Below are positions 29,175 to 37,563 of a stretch of 64,000 nucleotides of DNA, one piece after another. The notes under the pieces are model-generated. The model was not told the DNA's origin, did no database searches, and was given only the letters and a program-made list of their open reading frames with translations. Location: assembly GCA_963697705.1 (NCBI GenBank), contig CAVOPA010000008.1, forward strand, positions 1-64,000, written 5' to 3'. The DNA is from CAVUCH01 sp963697705 (GTDB lineage Bacteria; Acidobacteriota; Vicinamibacteria; Vicinamibacterales; JAENWD01). Position numbers and translations under genes: made by a program. How positions within the stretch are numbered: position 1 is the first letter of the stretch; each line of letters starts with the position of its first letter.

Positions 29175-30071
29175 CTACCCCGCCTGCGGCATGTCGGCGG
29201 GCTCTGGGGACGCAGCCTGATAGCTATACCCGTACTCGTCAGGGTCGCCCCCGCCCGACTCGTTGAGGACCAGGCCGAGCAATCGCTCCGCGTCGAACGT
29301 GCCGAGCGCGCGCTCGATCAGCGGCTTCGGCGTGATACCCGCGTGAACGACGAGGATGACGCCGTCACACTGCGGTGCCAATACGCCCACGTCGGCCAGC
29401 GGGATCACCGGAGGCATGTCGATGATCACGCGATCGAACCGTGACCGGAGCGTCTCCAGCGCGCGGCGCATGGCGCTGGAGCCGAGCAGCTCGGCCGGTT
29501 GTGCAGGGGGCAACCCAGCCGGCACCACCGCGAGATGAAGGTCCGGCAGCAGCACAAGCGCGTCCTCGAGGGAGGCGCTCCCGCCGAGCACGTCCACGAG
29601 CCCAGGCTGCTGCGGGATCCCGAGGAGCGCATGCGCCGAGGGGCGCCGCAGGTCGGCGTCCAGCAGCACGACCCTCCGGTTGAATTCCTGGGCCATGGTC
29701 AACGCGAGGTTGGCCGCAGTAACGGACTTGCCGTCGCCTTTACCCGGACTCGTCACGAGCAACACGCGCCGCGCGCGGCCCCCTTCGAGGAGTACGAGCC
29801 GCGTTCGCAGGGTCCGGTACTGCTCGGCGGCGGGCGCGTGGGGTGCCACCACTGGCACCAGCACCTGGTCGATGCGAGAAGGGACCACTTCCCGCAGCGC
29901 CTCGGGAAGCGTGCGCGCCTCGCGCAGGTTGCGGCGTTCCACGCGAAGCGGCGGCGCCGCTTCGGCGGCAGGCGCTTCCGATGGTGGAGGCACGCGGGTG
30001 TCGCGACCATACGAATGGCGCATGTTGCCGTCGCGTTCCGCCTTGCGAAGAATGTCCTGGATGCGGCTCAT
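29175..30071 (-). CDS. BY-type tyrosine autokinase of the EPS export complex
   Basis: The ATG at 30071 follows GAGGAGA; the protein starts MSRIQDILRKAERDGNMR, an opening typical for XrtA-associated autokinases. Walker A is LLVTSPGKGDGKSVTAANLA, Walker A' VVLLDADLRRPSAHALLG and Walker B FDRVIIDMPPVIPLADV. The C-terminus holds only a short Tyr group (DEYGYSYQ) for autophosphorylation, fewer than in Wzc-type kinases. It lacks its own membrane domain and works with the Wzz-like partner encoded just upstream. Phosphorylation cycles of the pair control polymer length and export. Length 298 residues. Operon position (after Wzz, before the sugar transferase) is standard for this system. Confidence 0.9.
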   Translation of the reverse strand: MSRIQDILRKAERDGNMRHSYGRDTRVPPPSEAPAAEAAPPLRVERRNLREARTLPEALREVVPSRIDQVLVPVVAPHAPAAEQYRTLRTRLVLLEGGRARRVLLVTSPGKGDGKSVTAANLALTMAQEFNRRVVLLDADLRRPSAHALLGIPQQPGLVDVLGGSASLEDALVLLPDLHLAVVPAGLPPAQPAELLGSSAMRRALETLRSRFDRVIIDMPPVIPLADVGVLAPQCDGVILVVHAGITPKPLIERALGTFDAERLLGLVLNESGGGDPDEYGYSYQAASPEPADMPQAG

Positions 30072-30085
30072 GGTCTGTCTTCTCC

Positions 30086-31528
30086 TCACGCCGCACGCGA
30101 GATCCGCGAGATCTCGCCGAGCACCGGGACGTCGAACTCCGCCTGCAGTGCCCGTACGTCGTGCACGGACCGATCGAGGTACTCGCGGGCGACCGCCGAG
30201 GCGCCGCCGAGTCCGATCCCGAGCGCGATCCCGAGCAGCAGCAGCCGCATCACGTTCGGCGACTCGGGCTCGCGCGGGACGTAGGCCCCGTAGAGCACCT
30301 GGAATTGCTCGCCCCCGCGACGGCGCTCGAGGCTCTCGGTGAGCTCCGCCGACTGCAGCTTCGCGCTCAGGTCGGCGTATTGCTTCCTCTCGAGGTCGTA
30401 TTCGCGTTGCAGCGACGCGAGCTGCTGCTCCACCATCGGGGCCGCCTCCACGCGGGACTGGTATGACGCGACCTGCGCGCGCATCTGGCTCTCCGCCCGC
30501 TGGAGGTCGCGGATGCGCAACCGCGCGGTCTCGCGGTCGGCGAGCAGCTGACGGTATGCGGGATCCATCCGCAAATTGGCCAGCCGATCTTCTTCCGGGC
30601 GATCACGTTCTGCGGCGGCGTCACGCTTGGCGGCGGCGAGGTCCTCCTGCAGGCGCTGAATTTCGGGGTGCTTGTCGGTATACACCCCGCGGGCGTTCGC
30701 CAGTTCCCGCTGCAGCTGCAGCACGCGCGCCTGCCCGCTGGACACCGCGGACCGCCCGGGAAGCGTCACGTCGCCGCCTCCCTGTTGCATTCCGTCGATC
30801 TGCCGTTCAATCATGGAGAGGCGGTCCTGCTCGCCTCGGAGCGCTATGGCGGTCGACTCGAGCTGCTGCCGCGTGCCGGCAGCCATGCTGAGGTTCGACT
30901 GCGTCTGCTCCGGCAGGCGGCCCATGTAGGATTCCTTGGCTCTGCGCAGCCGCTCTTCGATCTGATCCAGGCGGTCCTTGCTCGCCGCGAGCTGCGTTGC
31001 GACGAACGCAGATGTATCTTCCGCGCGCGCCTCGCGGGAGCGGGAGCTGGCCTCCACGAAGACGCGCGCGATCGTGTCGGCGACGCGCTGCGCCTCGCCC
31101 GGTGTCGGGGCAGCATAGGAGAGCAGAAACGCATCGAGCTGCTGGCCCGCGCGTGCGACCTGTTTGAGAAGCTCGGTGGGGTCCACTCTGATGCGATTGG
31201 GTTGGAGCAGCCGTTTGACCGCCGCATCCACGTTGCCGTCTGGCGCGAGGTGCTCATCATGCACGACCTGCTCGAGCACCGTGCGGCTCAGGAGCTGCTG
31301 CGAGATCGCACCGATGCGCTCCTCCCTGGAGAGTGGTCCTGCCTGCTTCAGCAAGTCTGCCGAGATCGCCGGCGAGGACACAGCGATTGTCGCCGCCGAG
31401 CGGTACACCCGCGGCAGGGTGATGGCCAGCACTGCCGCGCCGGCGATGCACAGCACCGCGGGGATCACGATCCACCACTTGCGGCGTCGCACCAGTGACA
31501 GATAGTCGAGTGGATGGAACGTCGCCAT
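30086..31528 (-). CDS. Polysaccharide chain length determinant (Wzz/PEP-CTERM type)
   Basis: The ATG at 31528 shares its A with the upstream TAA (TAATG). The 480-residue protein begins MATFHPLDYLSLVRRRKWW, with a first membrane helix (WIVIPAVLCIAGAAVLAI) and a second near the end (NVMRLLLLGIALGIGLGG). Between them is a long periplasmic coiled coil (AASKDRLDQIEERLRRAKES, RIRDLQRAESQMRAQVAS, QLASLQREYDLERKQYADL). This is the Wzz/GNVR arrangement of copolymerases that set chain length and form the inner-membrane part of the export channel together with a BY-kinase. After the last helix a short cytosolic tail (DRSVHDVRALQAEFDVPVLG) would contact the kinase encoded next. Confidence 0.9.
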   Translation of the reverse strand: MATFHPLDYLSLVRRRKWWIVIPAVLCIAGAAVLAITLPRVYRSAATIAVSSPAISADLLKQAGPLSREERIGAISQQLLSRTVLEQVVHDEHLAPDGNVDAAVKRLLQPNRIRVDPTELLKQVARAGQQLDAFLLSYAAPTPGEAQRVADTIARVFVEASSRSREARAEDTSAFVATQLAASKDRLDQIEERLRRAKESYMGRLPEQTQSNLSMAAGTRQQLESTAIALRGEQDRLSMIERQIDGMQQGGGDVTLPGRSAVSSGQARVLQLQRELANARGVYTDKHPEIQRLQEDLAAAKRDAAAERDRPEEDRLANLRMDPAYRQLLADRETARLRIRDLQRAESQMRAQVASYQSRVEAAPMVEQQLASLQREYDLERKQYADLSAKLQSAELTESLERRRGGEQFQVLYGAYVPREPESPNVMRLLLLGIALGIGLGGASAVAREYLDRSVHDVRALQAEFDVPVLGEISRISRAA

Positions 31529-32745
31529 TACTGCAGCCTCATGGGGTGTGCGCTGACAATGTGGACGCCGATTTGGTTGCGATCGACACGGCCGCCCGGA
31601 AGCGACGAGTCCTGGAACGAGCCGGTATAGAACCCCTCGAGCCGGAGCCACGGCTGGAAGAAGTACGCGAGCGTCGTCTGCACCCAAATCGATTTGACTC
31701 CCACCTCTCCGGGGAAGACGGTGTCAGTCTGGCGCCATGTGACACTGCCACTGCTGTACGCCCGGTTACGCCAGAACGGCACGTGAACACTGCCCGTGAC
31801 CTCCTGATTGGCGAGGCTGCCACCGAACCCGAACGCGGGAACGTACGATCGCGTGGCACTCAGGAGGAAGCGGGCGTATTCGGTCTGCTTACGAATAGAG
31901 AGATGACCGGCGGGCCCGGTCCGCGCGCCCTCCGGCTCGGGCAGGGCCAGATGAGAGATCCCCAGGCCTCCCTCCATGCTCAAGGTGGCGCCCAGCTCGT
32001 ACGAGACGGTCGCCTGGGCATCCTGGATTGTAAAGTCCTCGGCTCCCGCTGCCGGCCCGGTCTTGGCCCGTCGTGCGCCGTATGTGCCACCGAGACGGAG
32101 GCGAGAGTTGAGAGCCTTGTGCGCGCGGATGGTGACAGAGTGTGCCCGGCCGCCCTGGAGGAGCGCGGATACCGACTGGTCCGGGTTGTCGAACTCGACC
32201 CACTGAAAGTGGTACGAACCGGTGAGCTGAATCGTCTTTGTGAGGGCACTCGTCATATTCGCGTTGAGATCGTTCTGCCGCGTGCCGGTCCGCGTGAACG
32301 GCACGCCCGCTACTTCCACGAGATCCGTCGTTGGGGAGATGCTGAAGTTATCGCGCAGAGAGAGCGAGATACGTCGCGAGGCTTGCTGCCTCAACTCCAC
32401 GTAGCCGCCCTGGCTATAGTTGTCGTACCGGTCGAGCTCCCGGTAACGCTGGATTCCGCCGCGGTATCCGCCGCCGAAAAAGACATGGTTGGCCGTGAAC
32501 GACAGGTCGGCGCCGGGGCGTACGTTCGTGACCACGTCGTCTGGCGACGGGTCGCCCTGTCCCGCGAGAACGATGTTGTCATCGTGCGTCACGCCAATCG
32601 AGACGGTCGGCGTGAACACCCAACCCGGAATCACTCGGCCGGACGTCTCGCCGACGCGCGATTGGGCGAGCGCGCGAGAGCCCGGCAGAATGGCTGTGAA
32701 CGCGAGGGACGCCATTATGACCCCAGTCTTCGGACACGTCAGCAT
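31528..32745 (-). CDS. Outer-membrane beta-barrel protein of the PEP-CTERM EPS locus
   Basis: 405 residues from the ATG at 32745. A signal peptide ends near SRALAQ (residue 28). The rest is made of alternating polar/hydrophobic strands with frequent aromatic ends (VFTPTVSIGVTHDDNIVL, GGYRGGIQRYRELDRYDNYS, SLSLRDNFSISPTTDLVEV, TIQLTGSYHFQWVEFD, LAYFFQPWLRLEGFYTGSF), as in large outer-membrane barrels. The THDDNI motif after the first strand is common in PEP-CTERM-associated outer-membrane proteins. It ends HIVSAHPMRLQ. It lies between the Wza-like exporter and Wzz-like gene and is probably the outer-membrane exit or anchoring partner of the EPS machine. Function is inferred from position and fold. 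Confidence 0.82.
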   Translation of the reverse strand: MLTCPKTGVIMASLAFTAILPGSRALAQSRVGETSGRVIPGWVFTPTVSIGVTHDDNIVLAGQGDPSPDDVVTNVRPGADLSFTANHVFFGGGYRGGIQRYRELDRYDNYSQGGYVELRQQASRRISLSLRDNFSISPTTDLVEVAGVPFTRTGTRQNDLNANMTSALTKTIQLTGSYHFQWVEFDNPDQSVSALLQGGRAHSVTIRAHKALNSRLRLGGTYGARRAKTGPAAGAEDFTIQDAQATVSYELGATLSMEGGLGISHLALPEPEGARTGPAGHLSIRKQTEYARFLLSATRSYVPAFGFGGSLANQEVTGSVHVPFWRNRAYSSGSVTWRQTDTVFPGEVGVKSIWVQTTLAYFFQPWLRLEGFYTGSFQDSSLPGGRVDRNQIGVHIVSAHPMRLQ

Positions 32746-32755
32746 CGTCGCGTCC

Positions 32756-33436
32756 TCAGGGAACGATGACCGTGTCGCCGGGCTGCAGCAGCACAGGGGT
32801 GCCGTCGCCCTTGACGGCCGACTTGTAGTTGAACGCGATGGTCTGGACGCCCCGGGGGCTTTGCCGCAGCACGCGGATCTCTTTCGTGTTCGCGAAATCG
32901 CGGAAGCCACCAACCATGGCCAGCGCCTGCAGCACCGATGTGGGACCGTTCAGCGGAACTGCGCCGGGGTGAGCCACCTCGCCCATCACGTAGATGACCG
33001 GCGGCACCGTCTCCACCACGATCACGGTGACGACCGGGTTGGTGACGTACTCCTTCAACGCACTGGCGATTTGATCACGCAGCTCGATCGAGGTCAGGCC
33101 CGCGGCTGTGATGTCCCCGACGAGCGGAAGCGTGATCTTGCCATCCGGGCGCACCTGCAGGGATTGCGACAGCTGGGCATCCTTGTAGACCTCGACGCGC
33201 AGCTTGTCCCCAACGGCCAGACGGTAGTCGGCGGGTAACGCGGCAGCTGCGCGCCGTTCCGGCGACGCTGCAGCCGCAGGCGGCTGGGCAACGCCCTTGC
33301 GTGACGTATCCTCGTGGGGTGCCGGGGCCGACGTGCTGCCGGGGGCGGATGCGGTGTCTGGTGCAGTTTGCGCCCCGACAGACGGCGACACGACCAGAGT
33401 GGCCGTCGTGACGAAAACGAGAAGGTGCGTAGTCAT
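32756..33436 (-). CDS. Polysaccharide export protein (Wza-like), XrtA/PEP-CTERM type
   Basis: 226 residues. A signal peptide (LLVFVTTATLVVSPSVGAQ) is followed by an Ala/Pro-rich linker, then the Poly_export domain (YRLAVGDKLRVEVYKDAQLS, VRPDGKITLPLVGDITAAGL) and an SLBB domain (PPVIYVMGEVAHPGAVPLNG, LQALAMVGGFRDFANTKEI), ending LLQPGDTVIVP. There is no lipobox Cys and no C-terminal amphipathic helix as in Wza, so it probably forms a periplasmic ring that needs the barrel protein encoded next for passage across the outer membrane. It begins 3 bp after the degenerate GGDEF gene. Confidence 0.9.
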   Translation of the reverse strand: MTTHLLVFVTTATLVVSPSVGAQTAPDTASAPGSTSAPAPHEDTSRKGVAQPPAAAASPERRAAAALPADYRLAVGDKLRVEVYKDAQLSQSLQVRPDGKITLPLVGDITAAGLTSIELRDQIASALKEYVTNPVVTVIVVETVPPVIYVMGEVAHPGAVPLNGPTSVLQALAMVGGFRDFANTKEIRVLRQSPRGVQTIAFNYKSAVKGDGTPVLLQPGDTVIVP

Positions 33437-33439
33437 GGC

Positions 33440-33919
33440 TTAGTTCCGCTCCGCGCGCGCCTCCGGGCCGCCGCGCCAATTGACGATGGGCCGCGCCATC
33501 GCCTGCCGCCGCAGCGACCCGGCGTCGACCGCGTGCGTCGGGTAGCACGCTGCACCGATGGCGATGTGCAGCGGCATCGGGAACTCGTGATTCTCGATAC
33601 GCCCAACCAATCGGTCGACCACTCGAGTCGAGTGCTCGTAATCCGCGTCGATCAGCAGCACTGCCAATGCGCCCTTCCCGTCGTGGCCGAGTGGATCGGT
33701 GTCCCGCACTTCGCGCCCCACGACATCCGCCAGTCCGACGAGCGTTCCCTCGTCGGCGCTGAGCATCAGACCGTCCCACTCGCGCCGCGTGTCCATCACC
33801 ACCAATGTCACGAAGTTCTGTCCCCGGACCGCGCGCTTCAGCTCGGTTTCGAGCACCGCGTCGAAGACGCCGGGGGGGAGCACGCGCGGGCGGCGCGGGT
33901 CCCGGGAATCAGTCGCCAT
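33440..33919 (-). CDS. Degenerate GGDEF-fold protein in the EPS operon
   Basis: 159 residues from the ATG at 33919, which overlaps the end of the sigma-54 activator gene by 11 bases. The sequence follows a diguanylate-cyclase fold: VFDAVLETELKRAVRGQNF, VTLVVMDTRREWD, VGREVRDTDPLGHDGKGALA, VLLIDADYEHSTRVVDRLVG, LHIAIGAACYPTHAVDAG. Where active enzymes have the GG(D/E)EF loop this protein has DGKGAL, and the first metal Asp is replaced in MDTRRE. It should therefore not make c-di-GMP; it may bind nucleotide or act as a regulator. Similar inactive GGDEF-like proteins occur in PEP-CTERM loci. Assignment rests on pattern, not on a search. Confidence 0.65.
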   Translation of the reverse strand: MATDSRDPRRPRVLPPGVFDAVLETELKRAVRGQNFVTLVVMDTRREWDGLMLSADEGTLVGLADVVGREVRDTDPLGHDGKGALAVLLIDADYEHSTRVVDRLVGRIENHEFPMPLHIAIGAACYPTHAVDAGSLRRQAMARPIVNWRGGPEARAERN

Positions 33920-35423
33920 GGGCATCAGGAGCCTTGCCAAGGCCATTTTCCTTGATCTTGTACAGGAGGGCCTTGTAGCTGATCCCCAGCATCTCGGCCG
34001 CCTCCTTGCGGTTCCAGCGCGTGCGCTGGAGCATGCGAAGGATCAGCGCCCGCTCCGCCTCGCGGGCGGCATGCCGCGAAACGTCCTTCAACGAGTAGTG
34101 CCCGGTGCCAAGGTGTGACACCGGTCCGGGCGTGGGGGTCGCGCCGATGCTGGCGTGCAGCGCCAAGCCGTCAAGGTCGATAGCCATCGCCGCGGCGGGC
34201 GCTGAGGCCGCCGACGCCGTCGCTGCGCGGTGCTGCGCCGCGAGTCGGGCATGCTGCAGGTCTTTCAACACGCCCGACTCGCCGCCGAGAACGACGACCC
34301 GTTTGGTCAGGTTCTCGAGTTCCCGTACGTTGCCCGGCCACTCGTACTCGATCAGCGCCTGCAGCGTGGATGGCGAGATCTCGATCAGCGGCCTGTTGTA
34401 TTGCACGGCGTATTTCTTCAGGAAGTATTCCGTCAGCGCCGGGATCTCTTCGCGGCGTTCGCGCAGCGGCGGGAGATCGATCGTGAAGCTGTTGAGCCTC
34501 TGGAACAGATCCTCCCGGAAGCGTCCGGCGGCCACGGCGGCATTGATGTCCAGGTTGGTGGCAGCAATGACGCGAACGTCGACATGGACGTCAGCCTTGC
34601 CGCCCAGGCGCGAGAACTCCCCCTGCTCCAGCACGTGCAGCAGCTTGGCCTGTAACGATGGGGTCGTCGCGCCGAGTTCGTCGAGGAAGAGCGTCCCGTG
34701 ATTCGCGAACTCGAACTTGCCGGGCCGGTGCTGCATTGCGCCGCTGAACGCACCCCGCTCGAAGCCGAACAGCTCGGATTCCAGCACGTCGGCCGGCAGC
34801 CCGGTACAGTTCACCTTTACGAACGGCCGGTCGCATCGCCGCGATTTGGCGTAGATGGCGCGCGCGACCAGTTCCTTGCCCGTGCCGCGCGCCCCACAAA
34901 TCAGCACCGGAACGTCTGTGGCAGCACCCCGATCAATCAGCTCGCGGATGCGGGCCATGAGGTCGCCCCGTCCGTAGAGCGGCGTGTAGCAATCTTCCCC
35001 TTGCAGCTGCTCGCGCAGCTGGGCGACGTCGCGGCACAACTGGCGTTGGCGCAGAGCGCTCAGGAGCGGCGCTTCGAGCTCCGCTTCTTCGAACGGTTTA
35101 CTCACGAAGTCGATCGCCCCCAGCTTCATGGCTTGAACGATGGTGGTGGTGCGGCCCTGACCGGAGAGCACAAGGACCGGCACGGCGGGATCGATCTTGC
35201 GGAACGCCGCAAGCGCCCCGAGTCCATCCATGCCGCCGGGCATTACGAGATCGAGGATCACCGCCGCTGGTGGGGACATCTCGAATCGGCGTACGGCCTC
35301 GTCGGCAGTCTGCACCGGCTCGGCCTCATATCCGCGCGCACCCAAGAACGCGTTCAGAAACTCGCACATCACCGGGTCGTCGTCGACGACCATGACGCGG
35401 ATGGAGTCAGGCATGGAGTTCAT
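33909..35423 (-). CDS. prsR: PrsR-like sigma-54-dependent response regulator (first gene of the EPS operon)
   Basis: About 504 residues. The receiver domain shows VMVVDDDPVMCEFLNAFLG, the phosphoacceptor Asp in AVILDLVMPGGMDGLG and the Lys in FVSKPFEE. The AAA+ domain has Walker A ICGARGTGKELVARA, ESELFGFERGAFSGAMQHR, Walker B GTLFLDELGAT and EYEWPGNVRELENL. The sigma-54 contact loop is GAFSGA instead of GAFTGA. A Fis-type helix-turn-helix ends the protein (RTRWNRKEAAEMLGISYKAL). It activates sigma-54 promoters. It lies just after a near-consensus sigma-54 promoter with repeated palindromic sites, so it probably controls its own operon. Start could be ATG 35423 or 35414. It is paralogous to the gene at 37833-39416. 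Confidence 0.85.
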   Translation of the reverse strand: MNSMPDSIRVMVVDDDPVMCEFLNAFLGARGYEAEPVQTADEAVRRFEMSPPAAVILDLVMPGGMDGLGALAAFRKIDPAVPVLVLSGQGRTTTIVQAMKLGAIDFVSKPFEEAELEAPLLSALRQRQLCRDVAQLREQLQGEDCYTPLYGRGDLMARIRELIDRGAATDVPVLICGARGTGKELVARAIYAKSRRCDRPFVKVNCTGLPADVLESELFGFERGAFSGAMQHRPGKFEFANHGTLFLDELGATTPSLQAKLLHVLEQGEFSRLGGKADVHVDVRVIAATNLDINAAVAAGRFREDLFQRLNSFTIDLPPLRERREEIPALTEYFLKKYAVQYNRPLIEISPSTLQALIEYEWPGNVRELENLTKRVVVLGGESGVLKDLQHARLAAQHRAATASAASAPAAAMAIDLDGLALHASIGATPTPGPVSHLGTGHYSLKDVSRHAAREAERALILRMLQRTRWNRKEAAEMLGISYKALLYKIKENGLGKAPDAHGD

Positions 35424-35482
35424 TCCGGCGAGAGCGTGGCCGCAGGGAACGCAACGCGACAAGGCACTACAGCTGAACGGTT

Positions 35483-35498
35483 AGCAAGCGCAGTGCCA
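35483..35498 (-). promoter_or_regulatory. Sigma-54 promoter of the EPS operon
   Basis: On the minus strand TGGCACTGCGCTTGCT matches the -24/-12 consensus TGGCAC-N5-TTGC(A/T) at every conserved position with GG-N10-GC spacing. Expected transcription start is near 35472, about 50 nt before the start of the sigma-54 activator gene. Confidence 0.78.
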
Positions 35499-35547
35499 CG
35501 AGAGAACGGCGAAGTATTTACCGAAAAAAGGCGATGAGAACCGCAGA

Positions 35548-35593
35548 GGCACATGCCTGCCCGATAGTGGCAAATATCTGCCCAAGAAGGGCA
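35548..35593. promoter_or_regulatory. Repeated palindromic sites upstream of the sigma-54 promoter (putative activator binding sites)
   Basis: Two direct copies of a 15-bp site, GGCACATGCCTGCCC (35548-35562) and GGCAAATATCTGCCC (35569-35583), start 21 bp apart, which is two helical turns. Each has dyad symmetry (on the minus strand GGCA-N6-TGCC). A further inverted repeat TGCCCAAGAAGGGCA overlaps at 35579-35593. They lie about 50-95 bp upstream of the -24 element, where NtrC-family activators bind. Which PrsR-like protein binds is not known. Confidence 0.55.
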
Positions 35594-35598
35594 ATGTT

Positions 35599-37407
35599 TT
35601 ACTTGTGGCTGGCGACTGCTCGGTCAGCAGCCGGTGTGCCACTTCTTCTTCTTTGGGGGATGCCGCGGGTGGGGGACGCCGTATCGTGTTTTGCGCTTGA
35701 GCGGTCGCCAGTCTGCTCGAGCTCGGTGAGTTCCGGGCGGCTTCCATTGCGGCGCGAGTCTCCGTCACGTACGTCTCCGAACGGCGGGAGAGGCTGCGCC
35801 ACCACGTTAGGCCCGCCATCAGCTGCGTGCGGTGTTTCCTCGTATAAGAATACCGATGGATTGCCCGTGCAGCCCTCCAATCCGTCCAACGACTGGAAAT
35901 CGCTCTGTCCCAGAGCGCTCAGGATGCAGGTGATCGAGACTGTGCGGCGATCGTACCCGGCCCGCAACCATGGCGACTTCACCGCAAACAGCGTGGAGAA
36001 GCCATCAGAGTAGTCGGCTGGGGATGGCTTTGTCCCGCGAGTGAGCTTTCTGCGTACGATGCGCGAACCGTGATCGCCTTGCACGATGACGATTGCGTCC
36101 CGCTGCAGCGCCGGTGGGATCGCCTGAATGACTCGATCCAACTGCTGATCGAGACACTCGATCTGATCCTGGTACAGGCCGTAGCGCAACTTGCGGCCTC
36201 CCGCGCTGTTGACCAGTCCTGCAGGCAGATCGCCACGATCGACGCGGTCGAGCCACTCGCTCGGGGCCCGCAGCCCACAGTTCCGGTCGTACACGTAAGG
36301 GAAATGCGGCAGCAAGAGGTGCGCGAACACCGCCTGTCCACGCCGGGCCTGCGGAAGATCCTCGGTGATCTTGCCCAGGACCGCCATGGTGCTGACGGGA
36401 CTCAGCCTGTTTCGGTCCCAGGTCCAGGGCGGCACACGTATCCCTCTGGTCCCGAGCCATGTTCGGCCGCTGGTGTAGAGTTGTCGTGCGAACGCGTACG
36501 AATTCGAGCGATCCAGATACATGCTGGTGATGACCCTGGCTTTCTGGATAGCTGGCAGAGAAACAGGCGCGAGCGCCCAAAGGGACGTCGCCGCATAGGT
36601 GTAACAGCTGGTGGTGGGTCCCGGGTTCGCGCAATAGTTGAGGTAGTCCGGCTGGTACACCTGGATTGCGTAACCCTGCTGGCTGAGCCGTGCGAAGTAC
36701 GCGTTTTCAGTCAGATCCCACGGCAGCCCCGTGCGCCCGGGAACCAGGAGCGCTTCGAGAAACCTGCCGGGCTCGAAGTTCAGCAAGGCTGCGAGCGAAT
36801 GATGCGTGTTGAAGTATTCGCTGAAGGCGCGCCCGAAGAGGAGGAAACCGCGGTCGACGTAGAACGAGCGAAGGCGGGACCGGAACGCTGGCGTGGAGAA
36901 CCCTTCGACACCGAGGTGTTCGTCGAGAACCAGATGAACGATCAAGGGCCCATTTCCGTGTCTCCTCACGGCGGCTGGTCGATCGGCGCCCGCTGCCGCG
37001 GACCGCGTCGGCAGGACGAGCGTCGCCAGCAGCATTGTGGCCACGGTCACCACGACGATGCGCACAGCGTGCTGGCGCAGGATCCACAAGCCGGCGGAAA
37101 GCCCCACGAAGACGACGGCGAGGCCGATCATGCCCTTCGGCGGGTGAAACTGCAGGTCAGCGAACAGCGTCAGCAGGCCGGCCATAACCGCCACTTCGAG
37201 AGGCCGGGAGAGTGACGCCACCAACCCTGAGACGAGCGCGAGTACGGCCAACGCCAGCAGGCACACCAATACGGCCAAATTGGTGTAGCCATAGCCGTGG
37301 TACTGCAGAAACACCGCAAACGGCGTCACCAGAATCAGAAACGCCGCACCGGCCCGCACAAGCACCGCTTCCGGCGGACGCCACAGCTGACTTGTGAACC
37401 GGGGCAT
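35599..37407 (-). CDS. Alkaline-phosphatase-superfamily membrane protein (sulfatase-like/LtaS-like)
   Basis: 602 residues. Five hydrophobic segments fill residues 15-145 (VRAGAAFLILVTPFAVFLQY, LAVLVCLLALAVLALVSG, EVAVMAGLLTLFADLQF, IGLAVVFVGLSAGLWIL, IVVVTVATMLLATLVL). The periplasmic domain opens with LIVHLVLDEHLGVEGF, has a Thr-Ser segment (EYFNTHHSLAALLNF) where this superfamily carries its nucleophile, AVFAHLLLPHFPYVYDRNC, and IVIVQGDHGSRIVRR, the D-H metal site. Four or more Cys in the domain suggest disulfides. The superfamily includes enzymes that add phosphoglycerol or phosphoethanolamine to glycans. The tail after about residue 545 is disordered. A homologue lies at 55741-57421. It follows two tiny membrane-peptide genes. 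I infer an EPS-modifying transferase or hydrolase. Confidence 0.7.
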   Translation of the reverse strand: MPRFTSQLWRPPEAVLVRAGAAFLILVTPFAVFLQYHGYGYTNLAVLVCLLALAVLALVSGLVASLSRPLEVAVMAGLLTLFADLQFHPPKGMIGLAVVFVGLSAGLWILRQHAVRIVVVTVATMLLATLVLPTRSAAAGADRPAAVRRHGNGPLIVHLVLDEHLGVEGFSTPAFRSRLRSFYVDRGFLLFGRAFSEYFNTHHSLAALLNFEPGRFLEALLVPGRTGLPWDLTENAYFARLSQQGYAIQVYQPDYLNYCANPGPTTSCYTYAATSLWALAPVSLPAIQKARVITSMYLDRSNSYAFARQLYTSGRTWLGTRGIRVPPWTWDRNRLSPVSTMAVLGKITEDLPQARRGQAVFAHLLLPHFPYVYDRNCGLRAPSEWLDRVDRGDLPAGLVNSAGGRKLRYGLYQDQIECLDQQLDRVIQAIPPALQRDAIVIVQGDHGSRIVRRKLTRGTKPSPADYSDGFSTLFAVKSPWLRAGYDRRTVSITCILSALGQSDFQSLDGLEGCTGNPSVFLYEETPHAADGGPNVVAQPLPPFGDVRDGDSRRNGSRPELTELEQTGDRSSAKHDTASPTRGIPQRRRSGTPAADRAVASHK

Positions 37408-37457
37408 GTTGCCGTCTCGTGTGGGGGCGTGGCTCCGCCGATTGGACTATGCTGGCT

Positions 37458-37562
37458 TCACTCGCTCCGTTTTCGCGCCGTAAAGGACTTCAAGCGGCCC
37501 CAGTACACCCTGAGCGTCGCGAGCACGGCGACTACTCCCCCAACGAGCAGCTGAAGGGCCAT
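37458..37562 (-). CDS. Small membrane peptide, 34 residues
   Basis: Reads MALQLLVGGVVAVLATLRVY then WGRLKSFTARKRSE and stops. It has one hydrophobic helix and a basic end, so it should sit in the inner membrane with the basic part in the cytosol. It begins one base after the stop of the preceding 32-residue gene and ends 50 bp before the alkaline-phosphatase-fold gene on the same strand. I do not know the family. The compact spacing and clean hydrophobic/basic layout support a real gene. Confidence 0.55.
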   Translation of the reverse strand: MALQLLVGGVVAVLATLRVYWGRLKSFTARKRSE

Positions 37563-37563
37563 G

